Source: Lysobacter changpingensis (lineage in GTDB: Bacteria > Pseudomonadota > Gammaproteobacteria > Xanthomonadales > Xanthomonadaceae). Taken from it: a stretch of 64,000 bases of DNA. Location of the stretch: contig NZ_JADWPE010000002.1 of assembly GCF_017308985.1 (NCBI RefSeq), positions 868,001 to 932,000 on the forward strand, written 5' to 3'. This document shows positions 25,226 through 33,902 of the stretch, in pieces. A program made the translations under genes and the position numbers. The notes under the pieces are model-generated. The model was not told the origin of the DNA. It did not search any database and saw only the letters and a program-made list of their open reading frames with translations. Numbering within the stretch: the first letter of the stretch is position 1; every line of letters starts with the position of its first letter.

Positions 25226-26211
25226 GCCGCCGCTCCGCTGCGCACGCTGACTTCGCCGGAATGGAAGCTGCGCTCCTCGCCGCCGGCCAGGCGCACGCGC
25301 AGCGCGCCGTCGTCGGCGAGTCCCAGCGCGATGCCGTGCAGTTCGCCCGATGGCGTGTGCAGGGTGACGCGACGTTCGGTGAGCACATCGAGCGCGGCGT
25401 AGCGTTCGCGGAAGGGCGCCAGCCCCTCGGCGTCGAATTCGTCCAGCGCCGGCAACAACCGCGCGAGGACGGCGGCGGCGAGGCGGTTACGGTCCGGCGG
25501 TGCATCCGAAAGGCCGGCCAGATCGCACCAGGGTTGGTCGATGCCGGCGGCGATTGCCGCCGGCATGCGCACGTTGATGCCCATGCCGATCACCGCGCGC
25601 ACCGGTCCGGCGTGTTCGCCACCGCCTTCGACCAGTATTCCGCCGAGCTTGCGCAGCGTACCGTCCTGCGCGGGGACGACGAGGTCGTTGGGCCATTTCA
25701 ACGCGACGCCGAAGCCGGCTTCGCGCAGTGCTTCGGCCGCCGCGACGCCGGCCACCAGACTGAGCCCACCCAGCCGCGCCAGCCCGCCGCCGAACTGGCG
25801 CGACACAGAGAGGTACAGGTGCGCGGCCAACGGCGAGGCCCAGGGGCGGCCCCGGCGTCCGCGCCCGCCGGTCTGGCGCTCCGCCAGCAGGACGTCGGCG
25901 CCTCGCGTCGGCACCGGACGACGCACCAGTTCGGTGTTGGTCGAGTCGATCGACCACGCGGTCTCGAGCAACGCCAACGCATCGCGGACCGGCGACGGCA
26001 ACGCGGCGCGGATCGCCTCCGCGTCGAGCAGGTCCATCGGCGCCGCGAGTGCGTAGCCGCGCCCGGCCTGGGCCTGGATCGGGACGCCGGCCTCGCGCAG
26101 CGTTTCGATGCGCTTCCACACGGCGGCGCGGGTCTGCCCGCCTTCGCGGGCCAGGGCGTCGCCCGAGACCGGGCCGGCGATCAGGCGCTGGAGCAGTTCG
26201 CGATCGTTCAT
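25222..26211 (-). CDS. birA: Biotin-protein ligase and biotin operon repressor
   Basis: A 329-residue two-domain protein. The N-terminal winged helix (ELLQRLIAGPVSGDALAREG, TRAAVWKRIETLREAGVPIQ) binds DNA in class II BirA. The ligase domain has SIDSTNTELVRR, the biotinyl-AMP loop ERQTGGRGRRGRPW, LKWPNDLVV and GILVEGGGEH, plus GMGINVRMP; an SH3-like C-terminal domain follows (RRVTLHTPSGELHGIALGLA). I chose ATG 26211 (MNDRELLQRL); a frame extension to 26229 adds six residues. It overlaps coaX. Confidence 0.94.
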   Translation of the reverse strand: MNDRELLQRLIAGPVSGDALAREGGQTRAAVWKRIETLREAGVPIQAQAGRGYALAAPMDLLDAEAIRAALPSPVRDALALLETAWSIDSTNTELVRRPVPTRGADVLLAERQTGGRGRRGRPWASPLAAHLYLSVSRQFGGGLARLGGLSLVAGVAAAEALREAGFGVALKWPNDLVVPAQDGTLRKLGGILVEGGGEHAGPVRAVIGMGINVRMPAAIAAGIDQPWCDLAGLSDAPPDRNRLAAAVLARLLPALDEFDAEGLAPFRERYAALDVLTERRVTLHTPSGELHGIALGLADDGALRVRLAGGEERSFHSGEVSVRSGAAA

Positions 26212-26638
26212 CGGCGGGTGCGCGCGCATTCGGCAGGAGCGACGGGCCTGACCGGGCGACGGCGGGCGCAGGAGCGGCGGGAAGGAAGCGACGTCATGCG
26301 CGGATTATGCGGGAGCCGCCTGCAACCGACGAACGGCGCCGGGCGCTCCGGGGCCCTCCCGAAAGGCGCTCGCGGCACACCGTGCGCGGGGATTCGGCGG
26401 GACGATGGCGGTGCGCGCCGAAGCGTTGCAACGCTTTGCTCCATCGGCGCATCGATAGGAGATGATGGCGTCGGCAAGGCGCCGTCCGGACCGACGACGT
26501 TGCCGGCCCGCCGGCAGGATCGCCTGAACACGGAGAGTTGTTGCAATGCGCCACCCGACCGCCCGGCCGACGTTTCTTTTTCGCGGTATAGTCCAGCCTT
26601 GCCCGGGGTCTGCCCCGGGTCCGTCCGAGGATTCCGCC
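26212..26638. other. Divergent intergenic region birA / small exported protein
   Basis: No coding frame is convincing in these 427 bases. It must carry both divergent promoters. A TATAGT at 26587-26592 is a possible -10 for the rightward gene, without a clear -35. A perfect palindrome at 26421-26436 is listed separately. Confidence 0.5.
26421..26436. promoter_or_regulatory. Perfect 16-bp palindrome AAGCGTTGCAACGCTT
   Basis: Each half-site AAGCGTTG is the exact reverse complement of the other with no spacer. It has the central CG-free TTGCAA core and length seen in LacI/GalR-type and some other dimeric operators. It lies about 210 bases upstream of birA and of the 88-residue gene. No candidate regulator adjoins it. 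Confidence 0.5.
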
Positions 26639-26905
26639 ATGTTCCGGATCTGCCTGTGCCTGCTGATCGTGGTCGCCAGTTCGACCGTGGCCGCGCGCGA
26701 GATCAAGCTCAGCTCCGCCAACAGCGGCAGCTGCCCGGAGGCGTCCTCGATCGCACGCGAAAGCGTGCGGGCGACCCCGCGCGCGAGCGCACCGGTGCGC
26801 GACGTCAAGCCGGCCCGTCCGAGCGTCCACAGCGATGCCGGCTCCAGCGCCGGCCGCATGCAGTCGCCGCGCTGGCACAGCTTCCTGCCGGGCATGTTCC
26901 GCTGA
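26639..26905 (+). CDS. Small exported protein, 88 residues
   Basis: MFRICLCLLIVVASSTVAAR is a signal peptide, and the mature part EIKLSSANSGSCPEASSIAR is followed by a basic Pro/Ala/Ser-rich stretch ending in HSFLPGMFR. GAGG lies nine bases before ATG 26639. I recall similar hypothetical proteins in Xanthomonadaceae but no function. It ends 21 bases before mtfA. Confidence 0.7.
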   Translation: MFRICLCLLIVVASSTVAAREIKLSSANSGSCPEASSIARESVRATPRASAPVRDVKPARPSVHSDAGSSAGRMQSPRWHSFLPGMFR

Positions 26906-26926
26906 TTCCTGCGCGGGCGTCGTGAT

Positions 26927-27676
26927 TTGCTGAGCTTCTTCCGGCGCCTGCGGCTCTCGCCCGCACCGATCCCCGACGATTCCTGGCACGCCGCGCGCGA
27001 TTTCGTGCCGTGGCTGCACGCGCTCGACGGCGCACGCGAGGCGCGACTGCGCGAGCTGGCCGCGCGCTTCCTGCACGAGAAAACCATCACGCCGATCGGC
27101 GAGCTCGCGCTCGACGACGCGCAACGCGTCAGCCTCGCCGCGCTGTGCTGCCTGCCGCTGCTGGAGTTCGGCGCCGAAGGCCTGCGCGGCTGGTCGCAGC
27201 TGATCGTCTACCCCGACGCGTTCCGCGTGAACCGCACGCACGTCGATGCGGCCGGCGTGCTGCACGAGTGGCAGGACGAGCTGATCGGCGAGGCGTGGGA
27301 AATGGGGCCGGTGATCCTGTCGTGGGCGGACATCGTGGCCGACTGCGAAGATCCGCGCGCCGGCTTCTGCGTCGCCGCGCACGAGATGGCGCACAAGATC
27401 GACGTGCTCGACGGCGCGCTCGACGGCACGCCGCCGTTGCCGCGTCCGTGGCAGAAGGAATGGGCGCGCGATTTCCAGGTCGCGTACGACAGGCTCGCGA
27501 AACAGGTGGATCGTGGCCGCGAAACCGCGATCGACGGGTATGCCGCCGAAGCGCCGGAGGAGTTCTTCGCCGTCGTCACCGAGTACCACTTCAGCGACCC
27601 GCGCACGTTGCGTGCGGAAATGCCGCAGGTCGCGGCGCATCTGGAGCGTTTCTACGGGCCGTCGCCGTTCGGGTAG
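26927..27676 (+). CDS. mtfA: MtfA-type zinc peptidase (M90 family)
   Basis: A 249-residue protein with the gluzincin motif AAHEMAHKID (HExxH) at about residue 148 and a downstream Glu-containing helix APEEFFAVVTEYHF, as in MtfA/YeeI. LLEFGAEGLRGWSQLIVYPD and NRTHVDAAGVLHEWQDELIG are further family blocks. In E. coli MtfA binds the Mlc repressor and has aminopeptidase activity; an Mlc partner is not in the window. The frame starts at TTG 26927; no ATG or GTG fits the family N-terminus (LSFFRRLRLSP), so a TTG start is likely. Confidence 0.88.
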   Translation: MLSFFRRLRLSPAPIPDDSWHAARDFVPWLHALDGAREARLRELAARFLHEKTITPIGELALDDAQRVSLAALCCLPLLEFGAEGLRGWSQLIVYPDAFRVNRTHVDAAGVLHEWQDELIGEAWEMGPVILSWADIVADCEDPRAGFCVAAHEMAHKIDVLDGALDGTPPLPRPWQKEWARDFQVAYDRLAKQVDRGRETAIDGYAAEAPEEFFAVVTEYHFSDPRTLRAEMPQVAAHLERFYGPSPFG

Positions 27677-27692
27677 AAGACCGGTCGCTCCT

Positions 27693-27793
27693 TGATGTCA
27701 TTCCCGCGAAGGCGGGAATCCGTCTCCCCACACTGCTCCGCCTTCGAAGGCGGTGATGCACGCTTGCATGGCTCCCCGCCTTGGTGGGGATGA
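27693..27793. repeat. REP-like element between convergent mtfA and phoQ-like genes
   Basis: Contains a CATTCCCGCG-aa-GGCGGGAATC-type hairpin, a second CCGCCTTCGAAGGCGG palindrome at 27738-27753, and CCCCGCC-ttg-GTGGGG at the right end; the outer GTCAT…ATGAC ends are also inverted. This is the GTCATTCCCGCG-type dispersed element common in proteobacteria. A related CCGGCCTTCGCCGG form occurs at 60555-60580. Placed between converging genes, it may act as a two-way transcription barrier. Confidence 0.7.
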
Positions 27794-27809
27794 CGGCATG
27801 AGGCGGGGC

Positions 27810-29231
27810 TTACAGCCCCGGCGGCAGCACCACCTCGAAATGCGCCCCGCCCAGTTCGGCCGAGCGGCTGACATCGAGCGTGCCGCGATAGCTGCGCACC
27901 ACGTCCTGCACGGTCGCAAGGCCGATGCCGTGGCCCTGCACGCGCTCGTCGCCGCGCACGCCGCGCTGCAGGACCATGTCGATCTTGTCCTCCGGTACGC
28001 CGGGGCCGTCGTCGTCCACCGCGAGCAGCAAACCCGGGCGACGGTTCGGTGCGATCTCGCCTTCCTTCACCGTCAGCAGCACGCGCGAGCGCGCCCACTT
28101 GAAGGCGTTCTCGATCAGGTTTCCGAGCACTTCCTGCAGGTCGCCCGGCTCGCCGTAGAAGCGCGCGTCGGCGTCGATGTCGAACTCGCAGATCACGCCC
28201 TTCGATGCGTAGATCTTCTCCAGGCTGCGCACGATCTGGTCGGCGTACGGCTCGATCTCCAAGGGCGCTGCGAACAGCACGTGGCCCGAACGCGCGGCGC
28301 GCGCGAGCTGGTACGACACCAGGTCGCTCATGCGTCGCACCTGCAGGTCGATTTCCTCGCGCAGTTCCTGCACGGGCACGTCCTCGCCGCTGCGCGCACG
28401 CAGCACGGCGAGCGGCGTTTTCAGGCTGTGCGCGAGATCGGCGAGCGTGTTGCGCTGGCGGTCGAGGTTCTCGCGCTCGCTCTCGATGAAGGCGTTGATG
28501 CTCTCGGTAAGCGGTTCCAGTTCGCGCGGATGGCGTCCGCTCATGCGCGAGGCGAGACCGCGCTGCACGCGCTTGAGTTCATCGACCACGCGCTTGAGCG
28601 GTCGCAGGCTCCAGCGCAGGATCACCGCCTGCAAGAGCAGCAGGATCAGGCCGGCGCCGCCGAGGTATCGCCACAGCGCCTGCCGGAACACGCTGACCTG
28701 CCGGCTCAGCGCGGTCGTGTCTTCCAGCACGTAGATCGTGTACGGGAATTCGGCGCGCGCGTCGTCGCTGCCGGCGCTCCAGATCAGGCCGCGGCCATAG
28801 CGATAGGCTTCGCCGGCCTCGCCGCTGATCTCGGTGATGGGCAGCGCGCGCTCGAAGATTTCCTGGTTCGGATCGAGCATCTTGCCCGCCGGCAGGATCG
28901 GCCCCTGCGCCGAGGTCGAATCCCAATGCCCGTTGGGCAGCACGACTTCCGCGTAGAGGCCGCTGCCGGGGCGTTCGAGGCGCGGGTCGACGGTTTCGTA
29001 CGGCGGAATGAACTCGCCGTTGCGGGCGAACTCGCCGCCGGCGACGTAGGCCAGCGCGAGGCTGCGCAGGCGCTGGCGCATGTTGCTCTCGGCCGTTTCC
29101 AGGAACGCGCGGTCGAGCGCGTAGCCGGCGAGCGCGAGGAACGCGACCAGGCCCAGGCTCGCCGCCAGCAACTGGCGCGCCTGGAGCGAGCGCGGCTGGC
29201 CCCAGCTCACTTGCGGCGGGCGGCGTGGCAT
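27810..29231 (-). CDS. phoQ: PhoQ-like sensor histidine kinase
   Basis: A 473-residue membrane kinase: TM1 about 20-40 (LAASLGLVAFLALAGYALDR), a periplasmic sensor of about 145 residues, TM2 about 190-210 (LGGAGLILLLLQAVILRW), HAMP, then the H-box LADLAHSLKTPLAVLRARSG with the phospho-acceptor His, N-box LGNLIENAFKWAR, and G-boxes VDDDGPGVPEDK and QGHGIGLATV. The AHSLKTPLAVL H-box is the PhoQ type. The gene follows phoP with a 117-base gap. Mg2+ or cationic-peptide sensing is family knowledge, not visible here; the sensor is not strikingly acidic. Confidence 0.86.
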   Translation of the reverse strand: MPRRPPQVSWGQPRSLQARQLLAASLGLVAFLALAGYALDRAFLETAESNMRQRLRSLALAYVAGGEFARNGEFIPPYETVDPRLERPGSGLYAEVVLPNGHWDSTSAQGPILPAGKMLDPNQEIFERALPITEISGEAGEAYRYGRGLIWSAGSDDARAEFPYTIYVLEDTTALSRQVSVFRQALWRYLGGAGLILLLLQAVILRWSLRPLKRVVDELKRVQRGLASRMSGRHPRELEPLTESINAFIESERENLDRQRNTLADLAHSLKTPLAVLRARSGEDVPVQELREEIDLQVRRMSDLVSYQLARAARSGHVLFAAPLEIEPYADQIVRSLEKIYASKGVICEFDIDADARFYGEPGDLQEVLGNLIENAFKWARSRVLLTVKEGEIAPNRRPGLLLAVDDDGPGVPEDKIDMVLQRGVRGDERVQGHGIGLATVQDVVRSYRGTLDVSRSAELGGAHFEVVLPPGL

Positions 29232-29348
29232 GGGGCGAAGTCGGAAACGGGCGACGGCATCGCCGCCAAGGGTACCCAGCGCGCCATGCGTTGACGATGA
29301 CTCGCCGACGCCCGGCGCTGCTGGCTCATCGAAACCGTGCGCTGGTGC

Positions 29349-30032
29349 TTAGTCTCCGCTGCGCGCGATGGCGAAGCGGTAGCCACGGCCGCGCACGGTC
29401 TCGATCGGCTTGAGCGAACCGTCCGGATCGAGCTTCTTGCGCAGGCGGCCGATGAAGACTTCCAGCACGTTCGAGTCGCGGTCGAAGTCCTGCTGGTAGA
29501 TGTGCTCGGTGAGGTCGGCCTTCGAGACCAGTTCGCCGGCGTGCATCATCAGGTACTCGAGCACCTTGTACTCGTAGCTGGTCAGGTCGACGTTGCTGCC
29601 GTTGACGCTCACCGTCTGCGCGGCGAGGTCGAGCACGACCGGGCCGCATTCCAGCGTCGGCTTGCTCCACCCGGCGGCGCGGCGGACCAGCGCGTTGAGG
29701 CGGGCGAGCAGCTCCTCGATGTGGAACGGCTTGACCAGGTAATCGTCGGCGCCCTGCTTGAGGCCCTCCACCTTGTCCTGCCAGCTGGAGCGGGCGGTGA
29801 GGATCAGCACGGGGAACTTCTTGCCTTCGTCGCGCAGGGCCTTGATCAGCTCCATGCCCGACATCTTCGGCAGGCCCAGGTCGATGATGCCGAGGTCGAA
29901 CGGGACTTCACGGCCCATGTAGAGGCCTTCCTCGCCGTCCTGGGCGGCATCCACCGCGAACCCTTCCCGCTTCAGGCGGGCGGCCAGGGTTTCGCGCAGC
30001 GGAGCTTCGTCTTCGACCAGCAGAATTCGCAT
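29349..30032 (-). CDS. phoP: PhoP-like OmpR-family response regulator
   Basis: A 227-residue regulator. The receiver domain has LLVEDEAPLRE, the phospho-acceptor Asp51 in DLGIIDLGLPKMSGMEL, LTARSSWQDKVEGLKQGADD and the switch Lys in YLVKPFHIEEL. The winged helix has SYEYKVLEYLMMHAGELVSK and DRDSNVLEVFIGRLRKKLDP, ending RGRGYRFAIAR. These blocks fit PhoP. It lies between a PepSY gene and the kinase, the common PhoPQ gene order in this family. Confidence 0.9.
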   Translation of the reverse strand: MRILLVEDEAPLRETLAARLKREGFAVDAAQDGEEGLYMGREVPFDLGIIDLGLPKMSGMELIKALRDEGKKFPVLILTARSSWQDKVEGLKQGADDYLVKPFHIEELLARLNALVRRAAGWSKPTLECGPVVLDLAAQTVSVNGSNVDLTSYEYKVLEYLMMHAGELVSKADLTEHIYQQDFDRDSNVLEVFIGRLRKKLDPDGSLKPIETVRGRGYRFAIARSGD

Positions 30033-30098
30033 GTGGACTCCAATGTCTGTCGTTCTGTCTAGGCCGCTACCCCGGCGGGCCCCCGAGAGCGTGGCGGG

Positions 30099-30446
30099 TC
30101 AGTCGTCGTCGCGGCGTGTACGGTTTTCCTGCTGCTGGCGGTCGCGGGACTGCGGATCGTCCATGTAGATGCGAACCCGCCCGCTCGAATCGACCACCTT
30201 CACGCGGTTGACGTCGCGGCCGTCGTAGGGGACCCGCTCGGCGCTCAGGACCTGACCGCCGGTGCGGCGTTCGACCCGGCGCACCGAGTCCGACAGGGCC
30301 TGGCGGTCGCTGGCGCGGCCGTGCCCCCGATCGCCGCGGTCACCCCGATGCGGACCGCCGCGATCCTGTGCCGACACGGCGCCGGCCAGCGCGAGCAGCG
30401 CGGCGAGCAGGGCGAGTGGCAACGGTCGGAAAGACGGCATCTTCAT
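30099..30446 (-). CDS. Exported PepSY-like protein upstream of phoPQ
   Basis: A 115-residue protein with signal peptide MPSFRPLPLALLAALLALAG, an Arg/Gly/His-rich segment (DRGGPHRGDRGDRGHGRASD) and a PepSY-like fold LSDSVRRVERRTGGQVLSAE followed by RVKVVDSSGRVRIYMDD; the tail is charged (RDRQQQENRTRRDDD). PepSY proteins next to two-component systems often tune the sensor from the periplasm. A start at 30440 is an alternative. The gene is 66 bases upstream of phoP. Confidence 0.8.
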   Translation of the reverse strand: MKMPSFRPLPLALLAALLALAGAVSAQDRGGPHRGDRGDRGHGRASDRQALSDSVRRVERRTGGQVLSAERVPYDGRDVNRVKVVDSSGRVRIYMDDPQSRDRQQQENRTRRDDD

Positions 30447-30597
30447 CGAGACTGGGCACACGAACGGGGCAATATCGCACGACCGTGCGACAGTGTGCAT
30501 TCTTGAAACGATGCGGTGAATCCGGTCTGAACTTTTCTGCTTGCCAACGGCGATCATTCAGACCTTGGCTCGGAGGCAGCCGATTTCGGGCCGGAGG

Positions 30598-31509
30598 CTA
30601 GAAAATCTCGGCGATGCAGCACCGCAGCGAGCCGCCGCCCGCTTCGATGGCATCCAGCTCGACCGCCCGCACCTGGAACCCGGCCGCCGCGAGCAACTGG
30701 CGATTCCGCGGATCGAGCGCGGCATCGGCGCGGGCGCTCATCCAGACCGTGTCCGCAGACAGGGCGATGGCATTGCCGGCGAAGGCGGCGTGTTCGGCCT
30801 GCGAGAGCACCACGGCGTTGGGCGCGTAGAAATCGGCGATGCCCTGCGCCACCGCTGGATCGGCGAAGCCGCGGGGGCTCACGATCGCCGCCCTTCCCGC
30901 CAGCACCGCGAGCACGACGTTGGCGTGGTACTCGCCCGGCGCGAGGTCGAACATCAGCGTCGCGCGCAGGCCGAACGCTTCGTGCATCAGCCGAGCGCCC
31001 TCCTCGTCGCAGCGTTCGGACAGGCCGCACAGGCCGAGCCCACGGGCGCGGTCGATCACCAGCGAGCCGGTGAGTTCGCACGGGTGCGGCTGCCCAGACA
31101 GGTCGATCTCCGCGTAATCCAGCACGCCGCCAAGGAAACCACGGATGTCGGCGCGGCCGGCCTCACGCTGGCGCACCGCATGGCGCATGCGCGCGACCAC
31201 GTAACGTCCGCGCGCGGTGGCGAAGACGTTGTTGGGGAACACCGCATCGGGCGTGTCGGCGTCGCCGGGGAAGCACAATGTCGGCAGCACCTGCGACATC
31301 GCGCGATGCAGCGCGCGATGCTGGGTGAGCGCGCATTCGGCATCGAAGCACGACGCCTGCGCCATGTAGCGGTTGTCCTGCGCGGACTGCTCGGCCAGGC
31401 AGAAGCCTTCCGGCGCGACCAGGAATGCCGCCTGCGCCGTCGCCGGGCCGAAGTCGTGCGACAGGGTGCGCGCATGCGCGAAGAACGCGGCGGAATCGCG
31501 CGTGATCAT
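30598..31509 (-). CDS. ctlX: Guanidino-group hydrolase of the amidinotransferase / DDAH fold (CtlX-like)
   Basis: A 303-residue pentein-fold enzyme. Motifs: PDAVFPNNVFATARGRYVVA (substrate-binding Asp), PCELTGSLVIDRA (Glu), APGEYHANVVLAVL (catalytic His) and the C-terminal EAGGGSLRCCIAEIF with the nucleophilic Cys, probably Cys297. It is close to the CtlX group, proposed to hydrolyse citrulline to ornithine, and not to arginine deiminase or agmatine deiminase. Its ATG overlaps the dusA stop (ATGA). Arginase at 18378-19301 would feed the same ornithine pool. Confidence 0.85.
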   Translation of the reverse strand: MITRDSAAFFAHARTLSHDFGPATAQAAFLVAPEGFCLAEQSAQDNRYMAQASCFDAECALTQHRALHRAMSQVLPTLCFPGDADTPDAVFPNNVFATARGRYVVARMRHAVRQREAGRADIRGFLGGVLDYAEIDLSGQPHPCELTGSLVIDRARGLGLCGLSERCDEEGARLMHEAFGLRATLMFDLAPGEYHANVVLAVLAGRAAIVSPRGFADPAVAQGIADFYAPNAVVLSQAEHAAFAGNAIALSADTVWMSARADAALDPRNRQLLAAAGFQVRAVELDAIEAGGGSLRCCIAEIF

Positions 31510-32513
31510 GCGGCGTCCACGCGCTCGCCGGCGAAGGATCCGGTCACCGCCAGCGCGTGTTCGATCAGCGACCAGCCCGCGCCCGGCTTGTGCGCGCCCT
31601 CGCTGAGCACCTGCCGGAACGCGCGTCCGCCGCGTTCGCCGGCGAACAACCCGAGCAGATGGCGCGTGATGTGCTTGAGGTACACGCCGCGCGCAATCTG
31701 GTCCTCGATGTAGGGACGCAGCGCGCGCAGCAGTTCGCCGCGCGTGCGCGGGTCACCGCCGAACCAGGCGACATCGAGGCGATGCAGCAGGTACGGATCG
31801 TGGTATGCCGCGCGCCCCAGCATCGCGCCGTCGGTGTGCGCGAGGTGCGCGGTGGCTTCTTCCTGCGTGGCGATGCCGCCGTTCACGACGATCTGCAACT
31901 CCGGCCGCTCGCGCTTGAGCCGATACGCCCAGTCGTAACGCAGCGGCGGCACTTCGCGGTTTTCCTTCGGCGAAAGTCCCTGCAGCCACGCGTTGCGCGC
32001 GTGGATCACGAACATGCCGCAGCCCGCCTTCGCGACGGTGTCGATGAAGGCGAAGAAGCGGTCCCAGTCGTGATCGTCGTCGACGCCGAGGCGGCACTTC
32101 ACCGTCACCGGCACGTCGCAGCTTTCGACCATCGCCGCGACGCTTTCGGCGACCAGCTGCGGCTCGCGCATCAGGCACGCGCCGAAGCGCCCGGCCTGCA
32201 CGCGATCGGACGGGCAGCCGCAGTTGAGGTTGATCTCGTCGAAGCCGTGCTGCGCGCCGATCCTCGCCGCCTGCGCGAGCAGCTCCGGCTCGCTGCCGCC
32301 GAGCTGCAGCGCCACCGGATGCTCCACCGGATCCATCGCCAGCAGGCGCGCACGATCGCCGTGGATCACCGCGTTGGCATGCACCATCTCCGTGTACAGC
32401 CGTGCGTGCGGCGCGAGCAGGCGGTGGAAGACACGGCAGTGCGTGTCGGTCCAGTCCATCATCGGCGCAACGGAGAGGCGGATCTGGGCGGGGGGCGGGA
32501 CAAGGCCTTTCAT
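31506..32513 (-). CDS. dusA: tRNA-dihydrouridine synthase A
   Basis: A 335-residue FMN enzyme reducing uridines 20/20a in the tRNA D loop. LSVAPMMDWTDTHCRVFHR opens the TIM barrel; INLNCGCPSDRVQAGRFGAC carries the catalytic Cys in NCGCPSDRV; VTVKCRLGVDDDHDWDRF and VNGGIATQEEA bind FMN phosphate; the C-terminal helical domain ends the chain. The start MKGLVPPPAQIRLSVAPMMD is usual. It overlaps ctlX by four bases. Confidence 0.94.
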   Translation of the reverse strand: MKGLVPPPAQIRLSVAPMMDWTDTHCRVFHRLLAPHARLYTEMVHANAVIHGDRARLLAMDPVEHPVALQLGGSEPELLAQAARIGAQHGFDEINLNCGCPSDRVQAGRFGACLMREPQLVAESVAAMVESCDVPVTVKCRLGVDDDHDWDRFFAFIDTVAKAGCGMFVIHARNAWLQGLSPKENREVPPLRYDWAYRLKRERPELQIVVNGGIATQEEATAHLAHTDGAMLGRAAYHDPYLLHRLDVAWFGGDPRTRGELLRALRPYIEDQIARGVYLKHITRHLLGLFAGERGGRAFRQVLSEGAHKPGAGWSLIEHALAVTGSFAGERVDAA

Positions 32514-32546
32514 GCGGGCATTATCCGTTACCCGGGTGCGTTCACG

Positions 32547-33041
32547 TCACGCCGGCGCGGGGCCGTCCGGTTCCCACACCATGTACACGTCCGCGCGCGC
32601 GTAGTGCGAACCGGGGCGCGGCGCGGGGTGATGGCGGAAGCCGACGCTTTCGTACAACGCCAGCGCGGGACCGAGCTTGCGGTTGGATTCGAGGAAGAGT
32701 TCGCGACCGCCGAGCGCGCGGAACAGGTCGAGCGCGCCCAGCATCAGCCTGCGGCCGACGCCGCCGCCGCGCACGTCCGGCGCCACCACCATCTTGGTGA
32801 GTTCGTACACGCCGTCGGATTCGCGCTTGAGCGCGACGGTGCCGATGGCGCGGTCGTCCCCGTCGACGGCGAACAGCACGTGGCCGCCGTGGGCGAGGAT
32901 GTGGGTTTCCGGATCGCCCAGCACTTCACGGTCGATCGGCTCGACCGTGAACCAGCGTTCGAGCCATTCCAGGTTGAGTCGGGCGAAGTCCTCGCGCCAG
33001 CACGGCGCGTAATCGACGATGCGGATGGTGGGGGCGTTCAT
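32547..33041 (-). CDS. GNAT-family N-acetyltransferase
   Basis: A 164-residue acetyl-CoA-dependent transferase. Motif A is VVAPDVRGGGVGRRLMLGAL with the RGxGxGxx acetyl-CoA loop modified to RGGGVGRR; motif B is LFLESNRKLGPALALYESVG then FRHHP. The start MNAPTIRIVDYAPCWREDFA fits small-molecule or peptide acetyltransferases. Substrate unknown. Single gene. Confidence 0.88.
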   Translation of the reverse strand: MNAPTIRIVDYAPCWREDFARLNLEWLERWFTVEPIDREVLGDPETHILAHGGHVLFAVDGDDRAIGTVALKRESDGVYELTKMVVAPDVRGGGVGRRLMLGALDLFRALGGRELFLESNRKLGPALALYESVGFRHHPAPRPGSHYARADVYMVWEPDGPAPA

Positions 33042-33120
33042 GCCGCCATGATAGGCGCCGCCGCGCCCCAAACGCATGCGGCGGCCGAAGCCGCCGCATG
33101 GAACGCAACACGGGCCGGAC

Positions 33121-33837
33121 TCAGCCCTTGTTCGGGCCGCCCTTCTGCTTCCCGTCGGACTTGCCGTTGCCTTTGCCCTTCGGAGTGCCGCCGGCCTTGT
33201 CGTTTCCCTTGTTGCTGCCGGCGTCCTTGTTGCCGGCCGCCTTCGTCTTGCCCGAAGACGCAGCGCCCTTGTTCGAGGGTCCCTTGTCCGAGGACTTCGA
33301 CGCTCCCCCGCCCTGCTTCGCCCTGGCCGGTTCGCGCGGCCGGCCGGGGAAATCGCGCGCGAGGTCGGCATCGAGCGTGATGCTGCGACCCCAGCGGTCG
33401 TAACTCGGGACGAAGCCCTTCTTCAGCCGGTGGAATTCCGCCGAACCCGGTTTGATGCCGAGGTTCTTCGCGACCGCGCCCCAGCCGAGCCCGTGGTCGC
33501 GCTCCCACACGTCGGCGACGTAGCGGCACGGGCGGCCCAGCACGGAGGCGATCGCGCAGGCGAAGTACACGTCGCCCGGCGCCCAGCGGCGATCCACCAG
33601 CAGTTCGCTGACCAGATCGCGCGGCGCGCCGTAGTAACGCACCATCTCGTCCACGAACGGATCGCGGTAACGCGTGCCGTAGCGGTTCATGTCCGACAGC
33701 CAGGTATCGACCCAGACGTCGCCCGAGCGCGGATTCCAGCCGAAGGTGTAGTCCTGCGCCGAGGCCGAGCCCCAGCCGAGCGTCGCCGCGGCGGCCACCA
33801 GCACCGCGCCGAGTCGTGCACGCCACGTCATCGCCAT
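33121..33837 (-). CDS. Exported protein with Lys/Gly/Ser-rich low-complexity tail
   Basis: A 238-residue protein. The signal peptide is LGAVLVAAAATLGWGSASAQ. A globular part (about 30-150) has DTWLSDMNRYGTRYRDPFVD, MVRYYGAPRDLVSELLVDRR and WERDHGLGWGAVAKNLGIKP, which may be two related helical units. The last 75 residues are a basic repeat-like tail built on K, G, S, N (SSDKGPSNKGAASSGKTKAA, GKGNGKSDGKQKGGPNKG). GAGGAG lies nine bases before ATG 33837. Family unknown; similar proteins exist in gammaproteobacteria as I recall. Confidence 0.72.
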   Translation of the reverse strand: MAMTWRARLGAVLVAAAATLGWGSASAQDYTFGWNPRSGDVWVDTWLSDMNRYGTRYRDPFVDEMVRYYGAPRDLVSELLVDRRWAPGDVYFACAIASVLGRPCRYVADVWERDHGLGWGAVAKNLGIKPGSAEFHRLKKGFVPSYDRWGRSITLDADLARDFPGRPREPARAKQGGGASKSSDKGPSNKGAASSGKTKAAGNKDAGSNKGNDKAGGTPKGKGNGKSDGKQKGGPNKG

Positions 33838-33902
33838 GTCCAAGCTCCTCTCGTCGTCGAAGGGACGCCACGAAGGCATCCCCTTATGGTCCACGCCCAT
33901 GA

